Source: Methanosarcinales archaeon
Lineage (GTDB): Archaea; Halobacteriota; Methanosarcinia; Methanosarcinales; Methanoperedenaceae
Direction: 5' to 3'
Length of the DNA: 64,000 bases
NCBI GenBank assembly: GCA_905339155.1
Contig: CAJPFJ010000011.1
Span: 1 to 64,000, forward strand
Part shown: in pieces, positions 1 to 7,459 of the stretch
Layout: the number at the start of each line of letters is the position of its first letter
Position numbering within the stretch: the stretch's first letter is position 1
Notes under the pieces: generated by a model
The model's input: the letters and a program-made list of their open reading frames with translations, nothing else
Told to the model about the DNA's origin: nothing
Databases searched by the model: none
Translations under genes and position numbers: made by a program

Positions 1-115
1 TGCATAAATATACGAGTCGTTCCGTCAAAAAAACCTGTTCTCTGGCTGTCCTTTTAATTGGCATCCTTGCTTCTATGGGATTTAGAGAAAAAGGAACCTT
101 ACAGAAGTTCGCAGA

Positions 116-337
116 GTGGTAAGATTTGGGAGGGGGATAAAAGGCATTGCAGAGAGACCATTTGGAAATATTGAAGTTAGAAGAAGTAAATGCTATTACA
201 AGAAGCAAGAGAATAAATTAAAAGGGGCTATCCTTATCGCTTGTGACCATAACATTACGGCTTATTTCAACAACAAAGCATGGTGCAATCTATTCGTGAA
301 GGTGCAAAACAATGATGGAATGGGAGGGATTAATTAA
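116..337 (+). pseudogene. possible transposase C-terminal remnant
   Basis: The open frame contains a stretch reading ERPFGNI, then a basic segment, then ILIACDHNI. This loosely resembles the C-terminal catalytic-Glu region of IS1182/IS4-like DDE transposases (ER-FG-I ... AHN). The frame is closed by a stop about 30 bases upstream, and neither the earlier catalytic motifs nor inverted repeats are visible. If it is a gene trace at all, it is a decayed fragment. The rest of positions 1-475 shows only the thermosome promoter. The family match is weak and made by eye. Confidence 0.25.
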
Positions 338-363
338 TGGATGGGCTCATTCTGAACGCAATT

Positions 364-371
364 TTTATATA
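364..371 (+). promoter_or_regulatory. TATA box of thermosome 1
   Basis: The sequence TTTATATA lies 105 bases before the thermosome ATG. In archaea transcription starts about 25 bases downstream, which gives a leader of roughly 80 bases. A strong Shine-Dalgarno sequence GGAGG is at 461-465, ten bases before the ATG at 476. Confidence 0.55.
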
Positions 372-475
372 GAACCTCAAACATTGTTTTGCAAAAATCA
401 TATCCCGATATTTGAATAAATATTTAATTCATCGGGAGATCTGAATAAAACATAATAACAGGAGGATAATTATCT

Positions 476-2131
476 ATGGCAGCACAACTTGGCGGACAGC
501 CCATTATCATTTTAAGGGAAGGGACTGAGAGAACACGCGGAAAAGAAGCCCGCAATAATAATATTATGGCGGCAAAAGCGGTAGCAGATGCCGTAAGAAC
601 CACGCTTGGCCCAAAGGGCATGGACAAGATGCTCGTAAGCGGAAGCGGAGATGTTATCATAACAAATGACGGAGTTACCATTCTCAGGGAAATGGAAATA
701 GAGCATCCTGCAGCAAAAATGATTGTTGAAGTGGCAAAAACCCAGGATGATGAAGTTGGGGATGGCACTACGACCGCAGCAGTCCTTACCGGGGAATTGC
801 TCATGGGCGCGGGGGAATTAATCGAACAGGACGTCCATCCCACAATAATTGCTTCTGGCTACAGGGCTGCAGCAGATAAAGCAATTGAGCTCTTAAATGA
901 CATCACTCATACGATTTCCGAAAATGATGATGAAGCGCTCCTCAACATCGCACGAACGGCGATGACCGGGAAAGGAGCAGAAGGGGTAAAAGAAAAACTT
1001 GCAGAAATAGTCGTTACCGCAATCAAATCCATTGTGGATGAAGAGGATGGGAAGAAAGTAGTCGACATTGATAATATCAAGATAGAGAAAAAAGTCGGTC
1101 AAAGCATAGATGAGTGTGAGCTGATCAAGGGTATTGTCCTTGATAAGAATAAAGCAAGTAACAATATGCCAAACAGGATCGTTGATGCAAAGATAGCCCT
1201 TATAACAAGACCCATTGAATTCAGCAAAATGGAACTTGAAGCGCAAATCAGTATTTCAACACCAGGTGAACTAACACAATACCTGGATCAGGAAGAGCAG
1301 ATCGTTCATGACATAGTCAACAGGATAGCAGCTACGGGGGCAAATGTAGTCCTGTGCCAGCTCGGAATCGAGGAGTTGGCTCAGTATTTCCTGGCAAAAG
1401 CAAACATTCTTGCAGTTGAACGTGTAGAGAAAAAGGACATTGATAAAGTTGCAAGGGCAATTGGTGCAAATCTTATTACAAGCCTTGATGATTTTGAAGC
1501 ATCCGATATCGGCAATGCCGGGCTTGTAGAGCTGAAAGGACATGGCGAAGATAAGATGCTTTATATCACGGAATGCGTGAATCCAAAAGCTGTATCTATC
1601 CTGATCCGGGGCGGCACAGAACATGTAGTGGAAAGTACCGAGCGAGCTCTTGAGGATGCACTAAGAGCAGTTGGTGTTGCGATCGAAGATGAAAAACTGG
1701 TCGCAGGTGCAGGTTCTCCGGAAATTGAGCTTGCGTTGAGGTTAAAAGAATACGGTTCAACGCTCACAGGACGAGAGCAGCTTGCAGTCATGAAGTTTGC
1801 CGAGGCTCTTGAAGTGATCCCGAAAACACTTGCGGAAAATGCAGGGCTTGACCCCATTGATAAACTTGTGGAGCTTAGAAGCCAGCATGAGAAAGGAAAT
1901 AAGGATGTCGGCCTTAATGTATTTACAGGTAACACCGAGGATATGTGGAAGAACGGTGTTATCGAACCCCTGCGTGTAAAGACACAGGCTATAAACTCAG
2001 CAACTGAGACAGCAATAATGATCTTGAGGATTGACGATGTCCTTGCTGCATCAGGCGGCGGGGAAGCAGGCCAGCAAGGAATGGCTGGTATGGGTGGGAT
2101 GGGCGGTATGCCACCCGGAATGATGATGTAA
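476..2131 (+). CDS. ths: thermosome subunit (group II chaperonin), copy 1
   Basis: Subunit of the archaeal group II chaperonin, an ATP-driven double-ring folding machine of the cytoplasm. The 551 residues match the usual family length. Visible signatures are [10 protein letters not shown] at 44-53, the ATP-binding GDGTTT at 95-100, the late [10 protein letters not shown] segment, and a Gly-Met-rich C-terminal tail ([12 protein letters not shown]) that points into the ring cavity. The ATG at 476 is supported by GGAGG ten bases upstream. A clear paralog of equal length lies at 15965; the two diverge in the apical part but share the equatorial motifs, so hetero-oligomeric rings are plausible. 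It appears monocistronic, followed by a T-rich stretch. Confidence 0.97.
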   Translation: MAAQLGGQPIIILREGTERTRGKEARNNNIMAAKAVADAVRTTLGPKGMDKMLVSGSGDVIITNDGVTILREMEIEHPAAKMIVEVAKTQDDEVGDGTTTAAVLTGELLMGAGELIEQDVHPTIIASGYRAAADKAIELLNDITHTISENDDEALLNIARTAMTGKGAEGVKEKLAEIVVTAIKSIVDEEDGKKVVDIDNIKIEKKVGQSIDECELIKGIVLDKNKASNNMPNRIVDAKIALITRPIEFSKMELEAQISISTPGELTQYLDQEEQIVHDIVNRIAATGANVVLCQLGIEELAQYFLAKANILAVERVEKKDIDKVARAIGANLITSLDDFEASDIGNAGLVELKGHGEDKMLYITECVNPKAVSILIRGGTEHVVESTERALEDALRAVGVAIEDEKLVAGAGSPEIELALRLKEYGSTLTGREQLAVMKFAEALEVIPKTLAENAGLDPIDKLVELRSQHEKGNKDVGLNVFTGNTEDMWKNGVIEPLRVKTQAINSATETAIMILRIDDVLAASGGGEAGQQGMAGMGGMGGMPPGMMM

Positions 2132-2254
2132 CAGGGTGAGGGAATATGTTGAAGCAAATTGATCTTTCTTTTTAAAATGTCATGATTAGTTTCACTCCGC
2201 TCTTGGATCATGAATATATATTGATATGTTCATCTTCCGATCGAGGTGAATAAT

Positions 2255-2389
2255 ATGGACTTGTTCTGGAGCGGTCTGGCAAGGCGAGCATCAAAATATA
2301 CAAGGGTTGAAAGGAGAAGCCAGTTCAACGGAGTACATGAAATTGCATTTCAAAGTGCAAAACTAGAGAACCAAAATAAAGATATTTAG
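2255..2389 (+). CDS. small 44-residue basic protein, unknown
   Basis: A 44-codon frame starts at an ATG preceded by a good Shine-Dalgarno sequence (GAGGTGA at 2243-2249) and ends at TAG, immediately before a ten-base T run that looks like an archaeal terminator. It begins MDLFWSGLARRASKYTRVER and is rich in Arg/Lys, with no membrane span or Cys. No family is recognised. The ribosome-binding site, compact length and terminator make a real small protein more likely than chance. It is too short to be called routinely, and no homolog search was possible. Confidence 0.5.
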   Translation: MDLFWSGLARRASKYTRVERRSQFNGVHEIAFQSAKLENQNKDI

Positions 2390-2397
2390 GGTGTTTT

Positions 2398-2408
2398 CTT
2401 TTTTTTTT
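2398..2408 (+). terminator. T-run terminator after the small gene
   Basis: A run of ten T after C (2399-2408), nine bases past the stop of the 44-residue gene. Archaeal RNA polymerase terminates at oligo-T tracts. No strong hairpin precedes it. Confidence 0.5.
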
Positions 2409-2577
2409 CGACTCTATCATGATTTCATGAATTTATTTTTTGAAATCATCAATAACATGATCAGGACGCCAATACTCACTATATTTACAACGTACTGTTT
2501 TTAATATTGCTGTCCAGAAACCGATATCACAACATCATTTATAGTATAATATTGTAATATATATCACTATGATTTGA

Positions 2578-2764
2578 TTAAGCCTCTAATATCTTGAAGT
2601 CGACGGGAACTTTGCATCTGTCAGCATGATCCTTGATAAGCTCGGTGCAGAACGAGTGAAATGTCTTGACAATCACCTCCTTTTCCTGAAGGAGTTTCTC
2701 GATCTCTCGCGCATGTTCCTTGCTGCTTCCTTTTGAGAAGGTGATGGCGAGGATATTAGAGGGG
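2578..2764 (-). pseudogene. UvrD/Rep-type helicase fragment
   Basis: On the minus strand a frame of about 60 codons reads ILAITFSKGSSKEHAREIEK and later VKTFHSFCTELI. These match UvrD/Rep superfamily 1 helicase motifs Ia (LxxTFTNKAA-like) and Ib (TFHSF). The frame starts abruptly at the end of a methylase fragment (2763) and stops at 2578-2580 after KILEA, so Walker A, Walker B and everything C-terminal are missing. It is a short internal piece of a helicase gene, joined to methylase sequence by rearrangement. The family call is fairly secure from the two motifs; the origin of the fragment is unknown. Confidence 0.6.
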
Positions 2765-2952
2765 CGATGGTCTCACCCCTGATAAGGTCAAGTGAACATG
2801 CATCTCCGACATAAGCCTTTATCTCCGGCGCCACATTATCAGCATCCAGGGTCGCATAAGAAAAGTCCAGCCTGTTTCGCGCCACCATGACCGCCTCAGG
2901 ATTTATGTCCATACCCAAAGCGCGCCGTGTAGCGTAAAATGAGATTGCGCGG
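2763..2952 (-). pseudogene. DNA methylase fragment, copy A
   Basis: Minus-strand remnant of the methylase found in better shape at 4376-5077. It keeps the segment from RRALGMDIN through the LDFSY/YVGDA region to ETI, then switches to helicase sequence. At its upstream end about 60 bases are missing between the parts encoding LRYTA and RRALG, which shifts the frame. It directly abuts the RelE-type toxin gene at 2956. It cannot encode an active enzyme because motif IV (HPPY) and the C-terminal half are gone. Confidence 0.7.
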
Positions 2953-2955
2953 TAT

Positions 2956-3222
2956 TCAAAAATTTCTGTAAGCAATTTTCCTGGGTAAAATATCAAATAC
3001 GATTACCTGCTTAATTTTTTTATCAACTTTATATATAATACGCCAGTCACCGACACGTATTCTGTAAATATTATTATGACCTTTCATTTTTATAATGTCA
3101 TGCTTGATTGGAGCAAATGAAAATTGAAGTTCATCAAATATGTCACCACAACTATTTTGAACTTCTTCTGGAAGATGCAAAAAGCTTTTTTCAGCTTTTT
3201 TCGTCAAAACAACGTTAAACAT
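2956..3222 (-). CDS. RelE/ParE-family toxin
   Basis: An 88-residue protein of the RelE/ParE fold, typically a ribosome-dependent mRNA interferase or gyrase inhibitor. The diagnostic stretch is YRIRVGDWRIIYKVD at about 53-67, followed by a final beta-strand (VIVFDILPRK). It overlaps the 3' end of the upstream partner by 8 bases, as in translationally coupled type II TA pairs, so 3215-3415 is its probable antitoxin. It is flanked on both sides by decayed methylase fragments. RelE versus ParE activity cannot be told from sequence alone. Confidence 0.82.
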   Translation of the reverse strand: MFNVVLTKKAEKSFLHLPEEVQNSCGDIFDELQFSFAPIKHDIIKMKGHNNIYRIRVGDWRIIYKVDKKIKQVIVFDILPRKIAYRNF

Positions 3223-3415
3223 TCAAGTTCTTTCTTGCTTTTATCGCACGCCAATCCGTATAATTACCAGCTTTGAATTCTTTTTCCCCTTCTACGATAG
3301 CTATTAGCTCATCTTTCTCTGGTTTGACTTCAGGAACCAATAAGCTCTTTAAATCTTTTATTTCGGTTCTCAAAAGCTTCAGTTCCCTGTAAATGCTTTC
3401 ATGTGTTGCTGCCAT
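3215..3415 (-). CDS. probable antitoxin partner of RelE-type toxin
   Basis: A 66-residue charged protein encoded just upstream of, and overlapping, the RelE-type toxin. An N-terminal helix with heptad-like spacing (YRELKLLRTEIKDLKSLL) is followed by a Pro/Glu linker and a C-terminal segment (FKAGNYTDWRAIKARKN). This resembles the many small archaeal antitoxins whose C-terminus wraps RelE toxins. No DNA-binding motif is obvious. The role is inferred from gene order, size and overlap. Confidence 0.7.
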   Translation of the reverse strand: MAATHESIYRELKLLRTEIKDLKSLLVPEVKPEKDELIAIVEGEKEFKAGNYTDWRAIKARKNLNV

Positions 3416-3456
3416 TTTCTTTAATCCCTGAATATTATGTGTTTGGAATATTTAAA

Positions 3457-3752
3457 CCTGACCACCATTTCATTCTCCCTGAACTTCAGTGACCTTTCCC
3501 CATCACCTGTATTAATATCCACCCCACGGCGCGCCGTCCAAGAAGTTTGCATTCTACAAGCGTTGTGCCTGACCCCATTATCTGGTCAATGAGAAGTTCT
3601 CTGGGCACAGTGTAGCGCAAAATGAGGTTTCACGGGATGTATGGCGAACAAGATGTCCCTGTAATTTCCGACATGCTTCGCCCGGTCGCCACTATCGGGG
3701 AAGCGAAAGACGGTGGTTGTTTCAGGGGTGAAGGTGGAGGGGGCGAATTCTA
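3457..3752 (-). pseudogene. DNA methylase fragment, copy B (internal deletion)
   Basis: The minus strand carries the methylase N-terminal part (TFTPETTTVFRFPDSGDRA), continues with disrupted frames through the nucleotide-level equivalent of the LRYT and GTTLVE region to GVDIN, then jumps to the last codons of the gene (ERSLKFREN...). The whole middle of the gene is therefore deleted. The N-terminal end stops at the motif GGTGGAGGGGGCGA (+ strand, about 3740-3753), the same boundary found in copies C and F and, slightly altered, in D and E. It separates the TA modules at 2956-3415 and 3808-4292. Confidence 0.7.
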
Positions 3753-3807
3753 GCAACCCCTACTTTTCTTTGGCAACCATTATAAGGATATAAATCAAAT
3801 TTAAAAT

Positions 3808-4023
3808 ATGGCTGGATCGATTACAATTGAAGATGTATATGATGAGCTGAAGACGATAGAGAGAAAAATGGTAACAAAAGAAGATTTAGAAGCTCTCTTC
3901 GACTCAGTTGAAATTCTCAGTAATCCCAAAACGATGGAAGCAATACGAAAAAGCGACCTTGATATTAAAGAAGGACGGTTTAAGGAAGTGTCTTCTGTTG
4001 AGGAGCTACTCAGCGAGCTGTGA
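3808..4023 (+). CDS. probable antitoxin (pair with 4020-4292)
   Basis: A 71-residue acidic, mostly helical protein: AGSITIEDVYDELKTIERKM at the start, SVEELLSEL at the end. The stop overlaps the start of the RelE-type toxin gene. This gene order and overlap are typical of archaeal RelBE-like modules. A short AT-rich stretch at 3776-3805 could hold a promoter. This is the only TA module of the array reading on the plus strand. The function is inferred from its neighbour. Confidence 0.72.
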   Translation: MAGSITIEDVYDELKTIERKMVTKEDLEALFDSVEILSNPKTMEAIRKSDLDIKEGRFKEVSSVEELLSEL

Positions 4024-4292
4024 ACATGACTTGGACAGTCAAAAGGACAGACACCTTTCTTGAATCTCTCAGATCTATCAGAAAAAATAAAGAAGCTCTC
4101 ACGGAACTTGATAAGAAGCTCAAGCGATTGCGGGAGGACCCTTTGCATCTAGGGGGCTGGCTTTCGGGCGAACTGCATGGCAAGAAATCAACCAGGATAT
4201 CAAGTAAATATCGTCTTATTTTCACACCTGATGAAACGGAAAAAGTAGTTTATCTTAACTGGATCGACCATCGAAAGACTGCTTACGACTAA
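4020..4292 (+). CDS. RelE-type toxin
   Basis: An 89-90 residue RelE-superfamily protein, a putative mRNA interferase. Visible signatures are a helical N-terminal half (FLESLRSIRKNKEALTELDKKLKRL), then LSGELHGKKSTRISSKYRLIF, corresponding to the core beta-strands, and a terminal YLNWIDHRKTAY, with the H/R/Y residues typical of RelE/YoeB C-termini. It can start at GTG 4020, overlapping the antitoxin stop, or at ATG 4026. It faces methylase fragment copy C across an 84-base gap. Confidence 0.82.
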   Translation: MNMTWTVKRTDTFLESLRSIRKNKEALTELDKKLKRLREDPLHLGGWLSGELHGKKSTRISSKYRLIFTPDETEKVVYLNWIDHRKTAYD

Positions 4293-4375
4293 TGCTGATT
4301 ATGCCAATTTCAAAAACTCTACAAATTAAATGATGTTGTTTCCTGGATGTTCGGGGAAAAAGAAAAAAGCAGCAC

Positions 4376-5077
4376 CTACCACCACTTCATACTCTCCCTG
4401 AACTTCGCCGTCCTCTCATCCGAATCCGGTTTCCTGAACACATACAGGTGCTCATGCCCTATCAGGTAAAAATCATATTTCTTCCCGAACCATTTCTCTC
4501 TTGTGCTTTTCATCTTCCACTGCATCTTGATTATATCCTCCTTGAGAATAAAATCCGCCTCAAGGAAGTTCATCAGCACCCGCGGCGTTATGGGAATGAA
4601 ATGCTTGTTGCGCCGCGAATCACCCATGAGGATAGCACAGTGCTTTCCCGGTTTGAGGACGCGCATGCACTCAACCGCTACCCGGCTCATTTCATCCTGG
4701 AATTCGGCAATGTTATGAACGCTTGATAAATCTCCCTCGCGATTATGGGAATAAGGGATGATGCTGGCATAAGGAGGATGGGTTGCGATGAGGTCAATTG
4801 TCTCGCTCCCGATAAGGTCGAGTGAACGCGCATCCCCGACATACGTTTTTATCTCAGGCGCCACATAATCAGCATCCAGGGTCGAATAAGAAAAGTCCAG
4901 CCTGTTTCGCGCCACCATGACAGCATCCGGATTGATGTCCACGCCTACGGCGCGCCGCCCCAGAAGCTTGCATTCCACAAGCGTTGTGCCCGATCAAGCC
5001 ATCTGATCAAGAACCTGCTCACCGGGCGCCGTATATCGAAGAATGAGGTTTCGGGGGTGAAGGTGGAGGGGGCGAGT
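4376..5077 (-). pseudogene. DNA methylase (N4/N6 type), copy C, 5' end damaged
   Basis: The best-preserved copy of the repeated methylase. From about 4978 the frame is open for 200 codons: GRRAVGVDINPDAVMVARNR (end of motif I), THPPYASIIPYS (motif IV, HPPY variant of DPPY), HCAILMGDSRRN, and a C-terminal module ending FRESMKWW. Motif I itself (DQMAGSGTTLVE in copy D) is broken by a frameshift near 4980-4995, so no full-length protein can be made from this start. The 5' end also lacks about 84 bases between two copies of GGTTTCGGGGG, consistent with deletion between direct repeats. It begins exactly where the PIN toxin gene ends (5078). Confidence 0.75.
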
Positions 5078-5506
5078 TCAGATATTTTCTAAGAAAAAGA
5101 GCTCAACATCAAAGGCTTTTTTATTGATTTCCAGAAGTATTTCCTCCTCCTCTTTAAACAGTGCTGGAGAGCCTATACTTTTTGAAACTGCCATTGTGAA
5201 ACAATCTGAAAGTGAAATTGCACGTTCACACTTATATTTTCCAGCGATCATTTGAATCTCTCTACCCTCGATAACTTCAGCCCCGTCTAAAACCATATTA
5301 ATCTTCTTTTTTGCTTCTTGAAAACCTTTCTGCCTGCAAAAAACATAAAATATCTCAGAAACAACCGTTTCACTTATGTATATCGAAATTCGGCTTTCAA
5401 CTATTTTTTCTTTAAATTTTCGACCGAGAGTTGTTTCTAAAAAATATTCTATCCAGACGCCTGTATCAACTACGACTCCTGGATAAGCGCTCAAATCTTT
5501 TTTCAT
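5078..5506 (-). CDS. vapC: VapC-like PIN-domain toxin
   Basis: A 142-residue PIN-domain ribonuclease, the toxin of VapBC-type modules. Acidic active-site residues are visible in VVVDTGVWIEY (Asp near residue 14), SETVVSEIFY (Glu near 49) and LSDCFTMAVSK (Asp near 100), followed by EEEE. Such proteins cleave tRNA or rRNA when unpaired with antitoxin. The start lies 41 bases inside the upstream gene, suggesting coupled translation. The stop abuts methylase fragment copy C. Confidence 0.88.
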   Translation of the reverse strand: MKKDLSAYPGVVVDTGVWIEYFLETTLGRKFKEKIVESRISIYISETVVSEIFYVFCRQKGFQEAKKKINMVLDGAEVIEGREIQMIAGKYKCERAISLSDCFTMAVSKSIGSPALFKEEEEILLEINKKAFDVELFFLENI

Positions 5507-5723
5507 CCAGTAATCTCAACTCCTCTAGATCTTTATAAGCCTGTCCTTTCTCAATGCATCCAAAAAGAGGTAATAACTTTTTTTTATTTTTTCGTTTACC
5601 CCCTTCAAGTAAATATTTAATGGTCTCATCGTAGGAGACTCTTTTTTTCTCTTTCTGTCGAATTTCTGCCATAAATTTCATTAAAAGCTCTTTTGTATCG
5701 TCTTTTATGTGTATAACAGTCAT
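5466..5723 (-). CDS. vapB: VapB-like antitoxin
   Basis: An 85-residue protein, highly Lys/Glu-rich, beginning TVIHIKDDTKELLMKFMAEI. This looks like a short beta-strand plus helices of a ribbon-helix-helix DNA-binding N-terminus, followed by a basic segment (GGKRKNKKK) and a C-terminal toxin-binding tail. It sits directly upstream of the PIN gene and overlaps it by 41 bases. VapB identity is inferred from this arrangement. Confidence 0.75.
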   Translation of the reverse strand: MTVIHIKDDTKELLMKFMAEIRQKEKKRVSYDETIKYLLEGGKRKNKKKLLPLFGCIEKGQAYKDLEELRLLDEKRFERLSRSRS

Positions 5724-5788
5724 ATCTATCCCTTTAGATTTTATATTATCTAAAGTTTTCTAATTGTATGTCATACTGCCACCTACCA

Positions 5789-6475
5789 TCACTTCATACT
5801 CTCCTTAAATTTCGCCGTCCTCTCCTGATCATTCGGTTTCCTGAACACATACAGGTGCTCATGCCCTATCAGGTAAAAATCATATTTCTTCCCGAACCAT
5901 TTATCTCGTATGCTTTTCATCTTCCACTGCATCTTGATCATATCCTCGCGAAGTATGAACCCCGCCTCAAGAAAGCTCATCATAACCCAGGGCGTTATGG
6001 GAATGAAATGCTTGTTGCGTCGCGAATCACCCATGAGGATGGCGCAGTGCTTTCCTGGTTTGAAGAGGCGCATATACTCGACTGCGACTTTCCTCATTTC
6101 ATCCTGGAATTCGGCAATGTTATTCACGCTTGATAAATCTCCCTCGCGGTCATGAGAATAAGGGATGATGCTGGCATAAGGAGGATATGTTGCGATGAGG
6201 TCGATGGTCTCACTCCCTATAAGGTCAAGGCAGCGCGCATCACCGACATACGTTTTTATCTCAGGCGCTGATAATCAGCATCCAGGGCGCATAAGAAAAA
6301 TCCAGCCTGTTTCGCGCCACCATGATCGCATCCGGGTTTATGTCCCCACCCACGGCGCGCCGCCCCAGAAGCTTGCATTCCACAAGCGTTGTGCCCGAGC
6401 CAGCCATCTGATCAAGAACCAAATCCTTGGGCGCAGTGTAGCGCAAAATGAGGTTTCGGGAATGAAGGGGGCTAA
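5789..6475 (-). pseudogene. DNA methylase, copy D, frameshifted
   Basis: A nearly complete second copy of the methylase, split by frameshift. The upstream part (6261-6475) reads NLILRYTAPKDLVLDQMAGS, then GTTLVECKLLGRRAVG and DINPDAIMVARNRLDFSY, so motif I is intact. Around 6270-6285 a base loss destroys the LDADYVAPE segment. The downstream part (5789-6127) resumes with NIAEFQDEMRKVAVEYMRLF and ends at FKESMK, two codons earlier than copy C. At nucleotide level it is very close to copy C over hundreds of bases. It lies between the PemK/MazF and PIN TA modules. Confidence 0.75.
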
Positions 6476-6517
6476 TTAGATAAAGACTCTTGTGATCAAT
6501 ATCCTGAGTTATTGATT

Positions 6518-6850
6518 TCAATGCCGCAGGATTTCAATGACTTTTTCAATAACATCATCGATTCTTTTCTTTTTAAGGTGACCTGCTGAATAAAAGATTA
6601 TATTGCTATCGACCGTAAATATTCGGTTAGGTCTTATATGACTACTTTTTTTAAGACTGCCTTGCTCGAAATCGTTCTCATCTAAAGGGATAGCATTTTC
6701 GTCTTTAACTTTTTGACTGGTTATCAAGCATAAGATCACATCGTCACCCTTCAGCTCTGCAATTACCAGCGCCGGACGTCTCTTAGACAGTGAAAAGTCC
6801 GAAAACGGAAACGGAAGGACAACTACATCTCCTTTTACAAATCTTGCCAT
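6518..6850 (-). CDS. PemK/MazF-family mRNA interferase
   Basis: A 110-residue endoribonuclease toxin. The family signature is clear at the N-terminus: KGDVVVLPFPFSDFSLSKRR, then PALVIA, matching the MazF/PemK 'GDxxxxxFPFxD...KxRPxLVI' pattern. CLITSQ and a conserved LKKSSHIRPNRIF region follow. It overlaps the upstream antitoxin gene by 16 bases. It lies between methylase fragments D and E. Confidence 0.9.
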   Translation of the reverse strand: MARFVKGDVVVLPFPFSDFSLSKRRPALVIAELKGDDVILCLITSQKVKDENAIPLDENDFEQGSLKKSSHIRPNRIFTVDSNIIFYSAGHLKKKRIDDVIEKVIEILRH

Positions 6851-7038
6851 GCTTCATCTTCTTCCGGGCGAAGCCATTCTTTTCTCAGTGAGGATTCGCT
6901 TGCTATTGCAGTTTCCATACTCTCTTTCCGTGATTTTATTCGAAGAAAACGGATAAAATCGAGTATCTCCTCAAATATATCATCCGGAACCTGCTCGATT
7001 TCGCGTAAGATCAATTCTTTTCTTGTAACGTTTACCAT
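6835..7038 (-). CDS. DUF2281-like antitoxin
   Basis: A 67-residue protein with the pattern EQVPDDIFEEILDFIRFLRI. This is typical of DUF2281-type small proteins that precede PemK/MazF or PIN toxins (IxxLPEExxxEVLDFVxFL...). The C-terminus is Trp/Asp/Glu-rich (RKEWLRPEEDEAWQDL), a common toxin-wrapping tail. The gene is coupled to the PemK/MazF toxin by a 16-base overlap. Confidence 0.82.
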   Translation of the reverse strand: MVNVTRKELILREIEQVPDDIFEEILDFIRFLRIKSRKESMETAIASESSLRKEWLRPEEDEAWQDL

Positions 7039-7180
7039 GATATTTTGCCCAATTATATATCAATTCATTTGGCTATAATATTTTTGCCTGATATTATTTT
7101 CTTATCAGGATGATATTTCAAAAAAGAAACCGCAGATAAGCGTACTATCAACACTTTCGGTCAACATTATTTTAACGGCG

Positions 7181-7198
7181 CTGGGGTTGTTACCCCAG
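7181..7198. repeat. short perfect hairpin
   Basis: CTGGGGT and ACCCCAG form a perfect 7-bp stem with a 4-base loop, followed by a GC-rich stretch with GGCG/CGCC pairings up to about 7225. It sits at the truncated end of methylase copy E and may mark a recombination or insertion scar. No T-run follows on either strand, so a terminator role is unsupported. Confidence 0.4.
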
Positions 7199-7221
7199 AC
7201 CCCGGCGGATGCGCCGCCGCT

Positions 7222-7389
7222 GGCGGGGTTTAACATGAACTCACCGGGCGCCGTATAACGAAGAATGAGGTTTCGGGGGATGTAGGGCGACCGGTTGCCC
7301 CTGTAATTGCCAACGTGCGTCGCCAAGTCACCGCGGTCGGGGAAGCGAAAGATGGTGGTGGTTTCGGGGGTGAAGGTGGGGGGTAACAA
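7222..7389 (-). pseudogene. DNA methylase N-terminal fragment, copy E
   Basis: The minus strand encodes the methylase N-terminus (PPTFTPETTTIFRFPDRGDL ... SPYIPRNLILRYTAPGE) and then departs into unrelated sequence before motif I. It is the only copy in the array that retains the segment between the two GGTTTCGGGGG direct repeats uninterrupted. It can start at a TTG. The nuclease/DGQHR gene begins 70 bases to its right on the opposite strand. Confidence 0.7.
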
Positions 7390-7459
7390 CAGAATTATAT
7401 AATAACTATGCTCATTAAGTAAAAAGGACTGAAGCTGAAGAAGATTTCAAGATGAGGTT

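Noticed and set aside
4376-4978. Functional short methylase of 200 residues
   Set aside because: SAM motif I lies upstream of this frame and is frameshifted, so the open frame lacks an essential part of the fold.
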